A DNA stretch of 64,000 bases, from positions 376,225 to 440,224 of the forward strand of contig NW_012236506.1 of the NCBI RefSeq assembly GCF_000787575.1, written 5' to 3'. This DNA comes from Acytostelium subglobosum LB1 (Eukaryota > Evosea > Eumycetozoa > Acytosteliales > Acytosteliaceae). The position numbers and the translations under genes are program-made. Shown here one piece after another: positions 18,656 to 29,884 of the stretch (position 1 is its first letter; every line of letters begins with the position of its first letter). The notes under the pieces were generated by a model. The model was given only the letters and a program-made list of their open reading frames with translations, did no database searches and had not been told where the DNA came from.

Positions 18656-21571
18656 ATGGAACAAGGAGAGGTTCATAACGATGATGATGGAGAGTACTCT
18701 CCAACATGGAGATCATCACCAAGAGATAATAATAACAACAACTTCCCAATGTTATTATCAACATATCCATCTGCTGAATGTGCTATTGACCAACAACCAG
18801 GAGGCTTCAACAATAACATCAACATCATCAATAACAACAATGACATTGATGACTACCAGAGTATAGTCAATAGTTATAAAGAACGATATCAATCTAACAA
18901 CAATAGTAGAAGTAGGAGTAGAAGTAAAGATAGAGATAGACACAGAGATCGAGATAGAAGAAGCAGAAGTAGGAGTAGGAGTAGAGATAGACACAGAGAT
19001 AGAGATAGAGATAGAGACAGAGATAGACATAGAAGGAGTAGTAGAAGTAGGAGTAGGAGTAGGAGTAAAGATAGACAGCGGGATAGAAGGGATCGAAGAA
19101 ATTATGGAGACTTGGAGAGACATGAACCTTGCAATATTGTGATACTAAGGAATTTGAAGGTGGAGACAACGACAGAGACTGTTGTCGATGCTATAAAGGT
19201 GTTTAGTCCACTGGAAGAGGTGACGTTGAAGCGCGACAAGGTCACAGGAGAGTCGCGAGGCTTTGCCTTTGTCACATTCGCCACAGTCGAAGAGGCCACT
19301 CAATTCATCTCAAACTCACGAGACAAGCTCATCATTGATGGACGCAACATCCTCGTCAACTTCAGCACGCCAATAGTTCCAGCTTCTCAAACATTAGAAT
19401 GGCTATGTGATGCGGTATGATCATGCCCTGCCACTCCCCTCGCTCATATGGAATCATCTCGCCCATCTAACACATCATGGCCCTCACTACACAGTGCGAC
19501 AAGTACAACTATTCATGGAGAAAGACATGCCACAACTGTAGAGAAGATATACCGATCAATCCAACGATGAAGAAACCTGTGGCAACTGGTGCGGGAGGTT
19601 GTGGCGCTTCTGGCGAAGATGATCAGCCCTCAACCGGATTGTTTATTCGTGACCTTTGCATGACTACAAACGAGGAGACGGTGTCTATTAGTCCAAACAA
19701 TTGCTACATTGCTATGACTGTTGTTCAAGCTTACTAACATGTGTCTCCCCAACCCATCACATTAACCAGTTGAACGAAGTGTTTGGCAAGCTAGCCGGCG
19801 CACGACCCATCGAGACCAAGATCGTCCGCAGGTTCGGCTTCCCAAAGGCGTTCGCCTTCCTAGAGTTTACTACTCAACAAGTATGTTTGGTACCATTCCA
19901 ATCAATCAATCAATCACTAACCTTGTCCAATCGACCCCAGGCTTCAACGACTGCTTATGGCAAGAGTAAGGATCTGAAGATTGATGGATACCCCGTCAGG
20001 GTCACGTATATGAAGCCAGAGATGAGGCCAAATGCAAACATTGCACCAGGTATCTCAGCGACTGATTACACTCAATGGCTCAACAATTATGGTGCACCTG
20101 CTGCAGCAACGACCACGACAACAGCTACATCCACCTCCTTGACAACTTCGACTACGACTATACCAGAAGGCTTCTCAATCGATCCCAACACTGGACATTA
20201 TTATAACTCTACGACTGGATACTTCTTTGACACTGTGGCCTGTCTGTACTTCTACTACGACGTCAACAAGAAGTCATACTTCTCCTACAACTCTGTCTCC
20301 AGCACATACGACCCCTTCGTTCCACATCTGCCACAGCCCACAATAGCACCGGCCAAGAAGAAGGCTGCAGCTGGTCCCAAAGTAGCAGGATCAATCGCAC
20401 TGAGAAAGGTATGTTTGATTGATTGATGTTGATTGATTGAATGAATGATCAGATACTAACTGTTTATGCTTGGATAGATGGACAATGAGTTGGGCAAATG
20501 GAATCAGAAGGGCAAGGTGTTGCAAGAGGCATTCCAGAATGATGAGAAGCTGTATAAACAACCTGCTCATCAGACCAGTCTTGATCCACTGGATTACACT
20601 GTACAGAAGCATCTACTTCAGCACAACCAACAACAACAATACCAACAACAACAATATCAATATCCAACGAATACCTCAATCCAAACCGATCAGACACAAC
20701 TTCAACAGCCTCAACAACTACAACAACCTCAACAACATGGTTTGGATACTGATGGACAACTACAACATCTGCAACAACCCCAAACAGTAGCACCGGCAAT
20801 TGGGCCAATCAAGTTCACAATGAAGGCAGCGGCACCTGTGAAGGTGGTGGCACCAATGGTCAACAAGGCAGCGATAATTATAAATAGGCGGGTAGAGGAG
20901 ACACAGATACGATTGGCGGCACAACAGACTCAAACACAAACATCGGCACAGCGCAGCGACCTCATCATATGTAAGCTCTGTGATCGACAGTTTCCATCGT
21001 ACGAGGCACTGGACAAGCACGAGAAGATGTCCAAGCTACATCAAGTAAATCAACAGAACGACATGACACCAATGCGAGCCACTTTAATGTGGACGGCAAG
21101 TCATCACAGCTCACAACTAACCATCACACGACTACTTGCTTCGAGCAGACCAATCTAGAGAATGCCAAGAAGAGCGGCATTGACTACGAATCGATGTTGA
21201 GCGGCCACAAGAAGCCGGCTGCGCAGCCGTCCCCATCGTCGTCCAATGACTCCAGCGATAAGAAGCGCAAGGGCAACGAGCAGCAGCAGCCCAATCCATT
21301 CGGTGAGAACAGCATTGGATTCAAGCTGTTAAAGAAGACGGGTTGGAAGGAGGGCGATGGCATTGGCCGGAGCGGTGCTGCACCCACTGCGCCCATCGAG
21401 GTAGTTTTGCGGCCAGCCGGCGCCGGCCTGGGTTCGACCAACGAGGACCCTCGCTATGCCATCCTCCCAGGCGATGACTACATGACCGTCACCAAGAAGC
21501 GAGCCATGCAGCGCTTCCATTCACTCGGTGGCAAAGATGTCGAAGACAGTCCATTCTTTCAGCAGAAGTAA
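18656..21571 (+). CDS. RBM5/RBM10-like splicing regulator (RS region, RRM, RanBP2 ZnF, RRM, OCRE, C2H2, G-patch)
   Basis: Six exons, all joined at phase 0: 18656-19414, 19495-19680, 19770-19880, 19941-20408, 20478-21044 and 21149-21571, giving 837 residues. In order: an acidic/Asn N-terminus; an Arg-Ser/Arg-Asp stretch (about 80-150); RRM1 (about 158-240, with GFAFVTFATVEEA); a RanBP2 zinc finger split by intron 1 (WLCDACDKYNY...CHNC); RRM2 (about 290-375, GLFIRDL and KAFAFLEFTT); an OCRE tyrosine-rich domain (about 410-460, DPNTGHYYNSTTGYFF); a C2H2 finger (CKLCDRQFPSYEALDKHEK); and a G-patch (about 765-800, IGFKLLKKTGWKEGDGIGR). This is the complete human RBM5/RBM10 order. Those proteins act on early spliceosomes to control exon choice. 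Introns contain CTAAC branch sites. Confidence 0.95.
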
Positions 21572-21688
21572 ATAACAAGTAACCTTTATTCACTTGTAGT
21601 GTAATGTATTGTTGTGTTGTGTTCGGATGTTGGGTATGGTTGGTTTGATTGAGTCGGTAATTGATTGATTGATTGATGTTTGGCTATT

Positions 21689-23422
21689 TTACAATGATAC
21701 GATGGCACTACTCTCCTCTCGACTGAGGTGGTAGGCATGTGAAATTAGGGCAGAGATGGAACGGTTCCTTGAGACTGCCAGATCGTCTAGCAGCTCTTGA
21801 GCCTCCTCCTCCATCCATTCTGATCGGTTCACCTGAAGTATGTATGTCAGCTTGACCTCCTCTGGCGCATGTTCGATTGGCTCAAAGACGAATCCACTTC
21901 CAAAGCAATTGAGATGATATGGTTGAACCTCTGTTTAATTGATTGGAGTGTTAGATTGATTGATTGAATAGTGCATGACTAGGTTATACACATACCTCTA
22001 TCGATGAGATGGTTGTTCATGCCTTGGACATGGAATGGGATCTGATGCTGGACAATGTAGATGGGATCGGCAAGGACTGGACCTGCGGCCTCGCTTTGGA
22101 CCGCGGTCTTTCTCTTGACTCTCTTGTGTGGCGCACGTTGATCCTCGCTGTCATCTTCCTCATCCTCCTCATCAAAGCGCACCTCATTGTTCCATTGGAT
22201 GGGCACGGCCAATGATTGCTTCTCAGTCTTCTTCAGGAAGCTCTGCATGGCATTGACGATTCCATTGTTGCTCAGACTGGCCTTGATGATACTATTGTTT
22301 CTAAATGTGTTGTTGTTGACATTGACGACGCTGTTGAGCTCGCTGCCATTGCCTGCGCTCTCCAAGAAGATATCGTTGGACGATGAGTTTGTGTAGACCA
22401 TGCGTGCATATGTCATGTACAGGTTGCCCATGATCTGTTTGTGCAGCAAGTCAACCTTCTTGATTGGCTTGACGTCGGTGGCGGAGCAGGGACCATTGCA
22501 GTTGGCGTGATTGTGTACCTCTGGGCTCTTGATGACCATACCTGTGCAGTGACGCAGAGTGACATCCCACAAGGGAATCTTGTCGTAGTCCAAGATGAGT
22601 GACAACAGCTTCCTGAGGATGCGTGTGGGCACGGTGCGCGTGACACGCACAGTGTACAATGTTGTAGTCTCGTTCTCCAACTTGTGATCCTTGAGCATCG
22701 CCACTGATTGATTGGGCAGGACGATCATGTCGATCACCGACTGGAAGTTGTTGGCCACACGGCTCTGGTTGGGACGAGCCAGCGGGTCGCTTATTGGCTG
22801 CCAGAGGGCCGAGTCCACGGCGGCCGTCTTGCGGAACAGCTGGAGGGATGTGCTGAGCAGGGGTGCGTAGTACGAGTAGAGTTGGTTGCGGAACTTGAAC
22901 ATCTGTTTGAACGAGTAGGACGAGTTGATCAGAGACATCATGTGCGAGGGGATCAACAACGATTTGTAAAAGGCACTGGAGAAGAGCAGGTTGATCGGTT
23001 CGAGGTTGGCGTAGGGGTCGGAGAAGTACTTGTGGCAGCAGTTGATAGTGCAGACGGGCACCAGCGGGAACATAGGGCCCCAGTTGGCGCGGAACAATTC
23101 ACGCCATAAGTTATGATTGGATGATATGAAGCTGAAAAAAAAAGTTTGATATCTGACTGACTCTAGTCAATGAATGTTCGTCCAAGAATGAGAACACATA
23201 AAGTAATATATCATCAGGTAGATCCAATAACTCCAATGGATGACTATGATGATTATGTCCAGCTCCTGTTGTTGCTGCTGATGATGTTAAAACCAACTGT
23301 TGTGTCTGTGCCTGTGTCTCTGTTCCTGTCTCTGTCAATGTTTGATGTTGATGTTGACATGATGGCTGTTGTTGTTGGATAATCAAGCTTGATGTTCCTT
23401 GTGATTGAAATACGCTACTCAT
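21689..23422 (-). CDS. F-box protein with a long START-like or unassigned C-terminal region; frame change in a nine-base T run
   Basis: The gene starts at 23422 with a Gln/Thr/His-rich leader (MSSVFQSQGTSSLIIQQQQP), then an F-box (LDLPDDILLYVFSFLDEHSL, then TRVSQISNFFF). The F-box continues as NHNLWRELFRANWGP only if one base of the homopolymer at 23135-23143 is ignored. The second part runs to 21996, the intron is 21931-21995 (GTATGTGT...AAACAG), and the last exon is 21689-21930 (EVQPYHLNCFGSGFVFEPIE through SSAIVSL). The central region has LYTVRVTRTVPTRILRKLLS and IPLWDVTLRHCTGMVIKSPE, weakly like a START/PYR-type ligand pocket, but this is unproven. F-box proteins recruit substrates to SCF ubiquitin ligases. 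The homopolymer makes a sequencing error the simplest explanation of the frame change. Confidence 0.8.
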
Positions 23423-24288
23423 GTGTAATAAATGAATGTATTATGTATGTATTATGTATTATTTGTTTGTTTGTTGTTAAGATGTTAAAGAATAGAAGTG
23501 ATTGATGGAACTCAACAACAACAACAACAAACAATAAGAGGAGAGAGGAGAGAGAGAGAGATAAAGAGTAAGAGAAAGAGGAAGAGATTTAAGCAGAATC
23601 ATGTGGATACTATTTAGGAGAGGTCAGACAACAAGAAGTGAGTTACGCTTCCATCTTGAGGTGTGCGTGTCGATGGATAGTCGCACAACACGAACCTTCT
23701 TTGACTTGGGCAGGTCAGGTCAGCTGGTTGGATGGGGATTGGCTTGCCCTCATCCATGACCAAGGAAGCAAGCAAGCAAGCACCCGACAACAACATTGAA
23801 TGTACGCATGGTTGTTAGTTGATGATGTTGTTGTCAGCGCCATTATTATGTATTTGTAGGTGATAGACCTCTCAAACACACACTCTAATTACCACTCTGT
23901 CCCTGCAGTTCCCAAATTGGCAAAAAAGGAAATGAATGATGTTGAATCTGCGACAGACCACTCAATGTGTTTGGGAATGAATGAAAACTTCGTCAGCATT
24001 AACCTCCTTCAATTCTTGTGTTTTGGAACACTCACCCATCATACACATAAATACTTTACTATTACCCTACCCTTACCTCTTTATAAAGTAATGACATGAC
24101 GAACAAGATGTTTAAACGATGATGATGATGATGGACGTAGTTAGTTACGGCTGAGCGAAATATACCACCACTTGGGACATGTCCCGCGTGATCGTTGGGA
24201 ACGAACTACCCCAACAACACCGAACGAGGACCAACTAGACCAAGACACTCAGATGATAATGGGTACTATAAATACAGAGAGAAAAGAT

Positions 24289-24406
24289 GGACCGGTCCGA
24301 TAGACGTCTACCGATGGCGGTTTATTGATTGACGTTTACCAAACAAGGTAGTGATCGACGACAAATGTCGACCTTGGTTTATTATCAAACATACCAACAC
24401 GTCTAT
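24289..24406 (+). ncRNA. Candidate structured non-coding RNA
   Basis: Nested pairing is visible. Outer arms ATAGACGT (24300-24307) and ACGTCTAT (24399-24406) enclose a small hairpin ACCG-ATGG-CGGT (24310-24321). They also enclose a larger hairpin in which AAACAAGG (24341-24348) pairs with CCTTGGTTT (24372-24380) with one bulge, topped by TCGAC (24355-24359) with GTCGA (24367-24371) around the loop GACAAAT. A TATAAATA box lies at 24267-24274, about 26 bases upstream, and a GGACCGGTCC palindrome at 24289-24298. The strand is assigned from the TATA box only. It does not match a tRNA, 5S or snRNA that I know. This is inference from pairing alone. Confidence 0.3.
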
Positions 24407-24935
24407 ATTTATCCTTTAAGCACTCAAAGGATAACTTTGTCGCACTACGCAATATAAATGACATGTTTGGACTGTCTTGATGTCAAGACTAATCACATTT
24501 GCATGTGATACACCTCGTAACTGATATCTAATGTAATGTTCGATATTGATATCATTTACAAGTTGTACTTCAATTCCTTCAGAAAGAGTTGGCGAGCCAA
24601 TATAGTTTGCAACAGAACTTCCAAGCATGTACATTAATATTCACCAAACAATTGGGATTCCAATCAATACATCAATCAATCAATCAATCCAATCCAATCC
24701 AATCAACCAACAATACGACTGTAGAATATTCACTGCGAAATAGATATTAGTATCTAAATGATGATCGAAATAATATTTAACTATAATTATTATAATTAAT
24801 TAATGACTCACTTTAATATGTGAGAAACAAAGTTATATTTATATGTTCACATTGAATGGGAATTTAATTCAATAATATTGGTCGTGATGATGGATATTCC
24901 AGACCATTTTTCGTGTTGTTGATTTTTTAATTATT

Positions 24936-24990
24936 TTTTATCTCATTGAATGGATGGTGAACCGGGGTGTGACAAATCAATGAGATAAAA
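24936..24990. repeat. Perfect inverted repeat (14-bp stem, 27-base loop)
   Basis: TTTTATCTCATTGA at 24936-24949 is exactly the reverse complement of TCAATGAGATAAAA at 24977-24990. The loop is the locally G-rich stretch ATGGATGGTGAACCGGGG followed by TGTGACAAA. Such a long perfect stem stands out in otherwise featureless AT-rich DNA. It could be a transcript hairpin or a protein-binding palindrome; no coding frame crosses it. Confidence 0.7.
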
Positions 24991-25625
24991 CGTACTGTAT
25001 CACACATCTCTTTTTCTGCCTGCCTGTATGCCCACATAATAATAATAATAATTATTATTAAGATCATAGTCAATCAATTGATTGACAACAACAATAGAAT
25101 ATACAACAACAACAAATAGACAGACAGTAACAGTAGCAGGTACTATCTAGCAGCAACAGTATTCAACTCAATAGCATATTCCCTTCCTTTTTGTTTGCAA
25201 ACACACAACAACAACAATATTATTAACGATCTTGTTTGAAAGAGAACATAACAACATTTATAAATTGTTGCGTTGCATGCACAAACAATAATATTTCTAC
25301 GACGACTCAACAACAATATTATCCATTCGAATCATATATCAATAATAATAATAATAACTGACATTAATCGCAATCAATCAAACAAACAAACAATTTTAAT
25401 TATAATTACTCATCATCATTTATGTGGAAGTAATAATTGACAAACAGACATAATATTGACCGATCATACTATTATATCTGTATTTATCCATAACAGTTAT
25501 TACATTAATATATCATACAACATAATTATTATTTATAATCAACATACATACATACATTTCTATATATATATAATAATATTAATATTAATTATCGACATAC
25601 AATCAATCAATCAATCAACACGAGA

Positions 25626-27867
25626 ATGATCAACCTTACTAATGGCAATGGTAGTAGCAGCAGCAGTAATGGACATCAACACTATCCACCACAACAACAA
25701 TCGCAACAGAGTCAACAATTAAATACAAACAACAATACCAACAATACCAACAATACCAACAATAACAACATAAATAATAACAATCGCCACAATAATAATC
25801 AAAACAACAACAATATTAACATTAACAATAACAACAATGGTGTAGATACGAGTGGAGTCNAATTCAAAGGTGGTTGTGGTACCTCCAGTGTCAATGTCAA
25901 AGTCGGTGGGATCATTATTGTCATCCACCACCAATGGTGGTCAATCGTTGGCATTGATGGAACTGCCATCATACATATCGGTCACTCCAAAGATATCGTT
26001 GACCGATATCATCCGTTCGTATGAAGAGGCCTCCAACAAGACTCGTTCAAGAAAAGGTCCATACACAAGACCTGTTGACGGTGTTGATCCCTCGATATCC
26101 AGCAACGACGAGTCAGACAACATCAATATCGGCAACATCAACAACAACAAATCGAATGGAAGAGGATCACTTGGCAACAACAAGACATCATCAACAAAGA
26201 ATACATCACAACTATCAAAGTCGTTCGCTGGCTTCAACAGCAACAGCAGTAGCAACAGCAGCAGTAGTAGTAGCTCCAGCAAGTCAGACACAATATTCTC
26301 GCATCGCTCGTCACTAACGAGTAGTATGGGTGACCTTACGATCGAGCACTTTTCCCACTTGGACCGCCCCTTCTTCACGACCGTACCAATCGACACTGAC
26401 GTGTACTCGTGCCCAGTGTGGGGCTGCGCATTCATCTTCCAGAAGTACAAGGACATTGAGATTCACTGTCAGCTGCACCACCCGTCGCGACTCACCAACT
26501 CGATCGAGAGTCGTGGCGTCGACATTGTGGCGCACAACGAGATCACCGACGTCATGCTACTCGATCGCTATTCGGCCGGCTCAATCCCGCTGCTTGTCTC
26601 GGGTCTGCCCGACCAGTGGGCGTCGTCTGCCGCCGACTTCAACGTTAACACACTATTACAGCGCTATCCCAAGAACAAGACGATGTGGAACTACGCCGAC
26701 GAAACGGGACGCAACCACCAGTACATTGGCGACTTCAACAAGTTCAACCAATCCACCTCCAGAACAGCACGCAACAGCTGCTGTGTCAAAATGGCGTTTG
26801 ATCATCCCGACAGCTGGGGACCATTGCCATTCTTCAAGTCAAACTACCTAAATATATTAAGAGATGTAAGTAATATACAACTTGGATTGATTGATTGATT
26901 GATTGATTGATCATACTGACAAAACATCATGGCATATATCAGAGTCATTTCCCCAAGTCCTACCTATTCATCGGTGGATCAGGATCAATTATATCATTAC
27001 ACAGACAGTTCACCGATTTCTCAATAATAGCATTACAAGGAATGATGAGAGTAAGTTTGATTGATGGTCTGGATACTACTTTGGATAGTATTTGTGACAC
27101 AACCTCCATCCATCACAATCACCATAGGTCATCCTATTCCCTCCAAACAAGATAGTGGAGATGGGAGCATTCAATAAGCACCTGTTGAACAAGGATGGAA
27201 ACATGCCAAGATACATATACTTTGAGCCACAGCTCACACAGGATGACACTGCACTCATATCAAGGTTTGGAGGAAGAGTAGTGTTTGTACACAAGGAGGA
27301 GACACTATTCATCCCCGCCGGATGGTACTTCCAGACAACAATATTAGAGGATGGTAAGTGTGTCCAGCGAGCGATCTACCCACTCCCCAATCAATCAAAC
27401 TAACGACATCTCGCACAATACTAGACTCCCTATCACTACACTACCAGAGCGTCAATCAGAACAACTTGGAGTTCTTCCTGCAAAACATAAAGAAGCAGGG
27501 CTTGGGCGACAACTTTACAGCATTCGACTTTACTCGGTGTATCATTGGCGACTTTTTGAAGCGCGCCACACAGCTGATAGCCAACCAGAAGAAGAACAAG
27601 AACTCACCGGTGATTCTGGAGCCGACCAGGAAGCAGTGGAACAACTTCCAGTGTTCGGCCAAACAGATGTCACTCTACCAGCATGTGATCGCGGCGCTGA
27701 AAGAGTGCTTCACACTGATCTCGGCCTACTACCTGGTGATGCAGGACAAGCCACTCGAGGAGAAGATACGCATCGAGCAAGAACAACTGGTCAACAATCT
27801 CAAGAAGGCATCCAACGATCTCAACTACTGTCTAATCGCAATGTCGAGCTTCTATGTCAATCAATGA
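25626..27867 (+). CDS. JmjC/cupin-fold protein with a C2H2 finger; iron-binding residues apparently lost
   Basis: Exons 25626-26865, 26943-27050, 27128-27353 and 27425-27867. The Ser/Gln/Asn-rich N-terminus (MINLTNGNGSSSSSNGH) ends at an N (25860). Omitting the N keeps one frame (GVNSKVVVVPPVSMSKSVGS). A C2H2-like finger follows (YSCPVWGCAFIFQ...H...H, about residue 259), then DQWASSAADFNVNTLLQRYP and the cupin core. The core reads FIGGSGSIISLHRQFTDFSI, IALQGMMRVILFPPNKIVEM and FIPAGWYFQTTILEDSLSLH. In active JmjC enzymes the first motif is HxD/E and the later one GWxH; here they read HRQ and GWYF, so it is probably a non-catalytic member. Introns are phase 0, 0 and 1, each GTAAGT at the 5' end. 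A regulatory chromatin role is inferred only. Confidence 0.82.
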
Positions 27868-28125
27868 TTGTTTGATGTGACCGGTCATCGTCCTAGGTTG
27901 TATGGGTGGGCATGCATGCGATTCAAAGCTTCCCTCCTTCCTCCTAATAAAGCCATTATATATACATCTGTCCATTAATGTTATGTCCATGTGTAACAAT
28001 GATTGATGATTGAATGAATGGACGAGCCTCGAGGCATGTCTTGTGTGAAGTTGGCCCAGCCAGCATCTTCAAAAAAGACTGCTTAACTTCATCAATCATT
28101 CATTCATTCATTCACAACTACAACA

Positions 28126-29042
28126 ATGCTAAGATGTATATTCATCAACAAGACCTCAATTGGTCGATTGTTACTTCATACTCAACCATCTCAACAGTTT
28201 GCTAGACGCACCTTGATATCGTTGTCTTCAACATGTAACAACAAGTCATTATCAACGATACATCAACACAACATATATAGTAGTAATAGTACCAGAAGAT
28301 CATATACTAGTACAAAGCAATTGGATAAGAATAACTTGTTTGATGGATCAGATGATGCTATAACAGTGGATGGATACAGTCAACAGGGATTCAGTGTCAA
28401 TGGAGTGTTGCTACCTGGTCCCATCGTAGTCATGCCCAAAGCACTACTCCTTTGGGATGTACACGCATGCTCCGATATAACAGTCGATAGTCTTGCTGTA
28501 CTATCAGTGATTGATCCTGCAATAGGTATGCATCATCACTATATGATTGATCGATCGAATTATTGAACTGACGTGTCAGGCAACACAACATAGAGTTCAT
28601 AATCATTGGTACAGGAGAGAATAGAATACCATTGGATGAAGAGTTAGTATTTGAGATCAAACGAAGATATAACACAGCAGTTGAGATCATGTCCACGGTC
28701 AATGCACTGGGCACTTACAACATCTTGTCCGAGGAGGGCAGGAAGGTGGCTGTGTTTTTGTTGCCAATGGTACCTTGTCGCGAAGCCAAGGACACATATT
28801 ATGTATCAAAGAAGGATTATGAAGACTTGCAAGTGGATAACAGCCTGTCATCAAGCAAACAAACATCAACGTCCATATCAGACGGTCCAGATTATGAGCC
28901 ACAAAGCTTCAAGAGCGAGTACAAGCCAACCAAGAACATAGAGGAGGCTGCAAAGCATCAGCCAACACTGCTAGGTCGCACTCTAATATGGATCGCAGAG
29001 AGGCTGGCGCCAAAGGACAAGAACAAGAACAAGAAACAATGA
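28126..29042 (+). CDS. ndufaf3: NDUFAF3-like mitochondrial complex I assembly factor (DUF498/Mth938 fold)
   Basis: Exons 28126-28525 and 28594-29042 give 282 residues. The 68-base intron begins GTATGC and ends CATAG, phase 1; this 3' site is the one that gives LSVIDPAIEFIIIGTGE without a break. The first 70 residues are Arg/Ser-rich and lack acids (MLRCIFINKTSIGRLLLHTQ), as expected of a mitochondrial presequence. The core has GYSQQGFSVNGVLLPGPIVV, then VDSLAVLSVIDP and EFIIIGTGENRIPLDEEL, matching the NDUFAF3 family in which IIGTG is the conserved strand-turn. The human protein, with NDUFAF4, is needed early in assembly of the complex I Q-module. A Lys-rich C-terminal extension (ERLAPKDKNKNKKQ) exceeds the usual length of about 180. 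Confidence 0.9.
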
Positions 29043-29118
29043 CCACTCATCCATCCATCCATGGCACAACCTATGTTATAACATGACGCGCGAATTTAGT
29101 CTCGCGACGTACTTTACT

Positions 29119-29884
29119 TTACTTCTTGAAGAAGTCGACCGACTCGTCCTTGACCAGCAGGGCACAGAGACGCTTCTTGATCTCTGGGTTGGTGTTGGCC
29201 AGCTGTATGAACTCATCCCTGGACACCTGCTTGTTCTTGTCCTCGTCGAGCAGTTTGAACAGATCGTCGGTCTCCTGACTGATCTCCATCATATCACGTG
29301 GCGTCAATACAATCTTATCCAAAGCAGTCGATCTGTTGTACACCTTGACGTATCTCTCCATCTTCCTGTTCATCATAATGACTGATCTCAACTCATCACG
29401 CGAGATATGTCCATCGCCATTCAGATCAATACACTTGAACGATATGTCCACAACATCATCCAGTGATCTGTTCACCAGGTATCCATAGGCCAAACAGAAC
29501 TCGTTGAAGTTGATCATCCTGTAGTGCCAGTAATCGTATTAGGATCAATTCATGTAGTTGGATTGGATTGATTGATTGAATGATACTAACTTATCACCGT
29601 TCCTATCAAAGAGATTGAAGAGGATGTTGGCAAAGGTGGAGTCCATGCCTCCGTACTTCTTCTCGATTTCGGCCTTTAGTTGATCCTTGTTGAGGTATCC
29701 ATCCTTTGCCAATGAGTTGAATGTCTTTAGTAGGTCTCTCAAATCAGCCTCGTCCACTATATTGATCAACAACAAGCAGTATGAGTTAGTTTGTGTTCCA
29801 AGCAACACGGACAGGTCTATATAACTTACATCTTGAGTTCTGTGCAATATCTGCAAAGTCTGCCTTGCTAGCCTTGTTACCCAT
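29119..29884 (-). CDS. N-myristoylated EF-hand calcium sensor (calcineurin-B/NCS-like)
   Basis: Exons 29830-29884, 29591-29756 and 29119-29518 give 206 residues. The start MGNKASKADF fits an N-myristoylation signal. Four EF-hand regions are visible: a degenerate one (SLAKDGYLNKDQL), then FDRNGDKMINFNEFCLAYG (split by intron 2), DLNGDGHISRDEL (canonical) and DEDKNKQVSRDEFI. Introns begin GTAAGT and GTTAGTATC and end ATAG and ACAG; the first has ACAAACTAAC as branch site. Such proteins bind calcium and move to membranes or regulate phosphatases and kinases. The subfamily (calcineurin B, NCS or CBL) is not resolved by eye. An HPEIKKRL-like C-terminus, TNPEIKKRLCALLV, precedes the end. Confidence 0.85.

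Larger units (their letters stand above)
23423..25625. other. Largest gene-free interval (2.2 kb) between two divergent genes
   Basis: No convincing reading frame was found. From left to right it holds a purine run of GAGAGAGG type (about 23536-23590), a GATGATGATGATG run (24119-24131), a candidate structured RNA (24289-24406), a perfect hairpin (24936-24990), a palindrome GTCAATCAATTGATTGAC (25069-25086), and very AT-rich DNA with ATAATA runs. It ends in TCAATCAATCAATCA just before the ATG at 25626. Both flanking genes point away from it, so it must carry both promoters. Confidence 0.6.

Noticed and set aside
23120-23160. TTTTTTTTTCAG read as a 3' splice site in the F-box gene
   Set aside because: The F-box motif is continuous up to the T run (TRVSQISNFFF) and there is no matching 5' site; a homopolymer miscount is simpler.
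23614-23796. 60-residue minus-strand frame with hydrophobic start in the large gene-free region
   Set aside because: It is short, has no similarity and no splice continuation; it could be chance.
24110-24160. Possible C/D-box snoRNA (TGATGA and CTGA near each other)
   Set aside because: The TGATGA is part of a GATGATGATG microsatellite and no terminal stem or second box pair is present.
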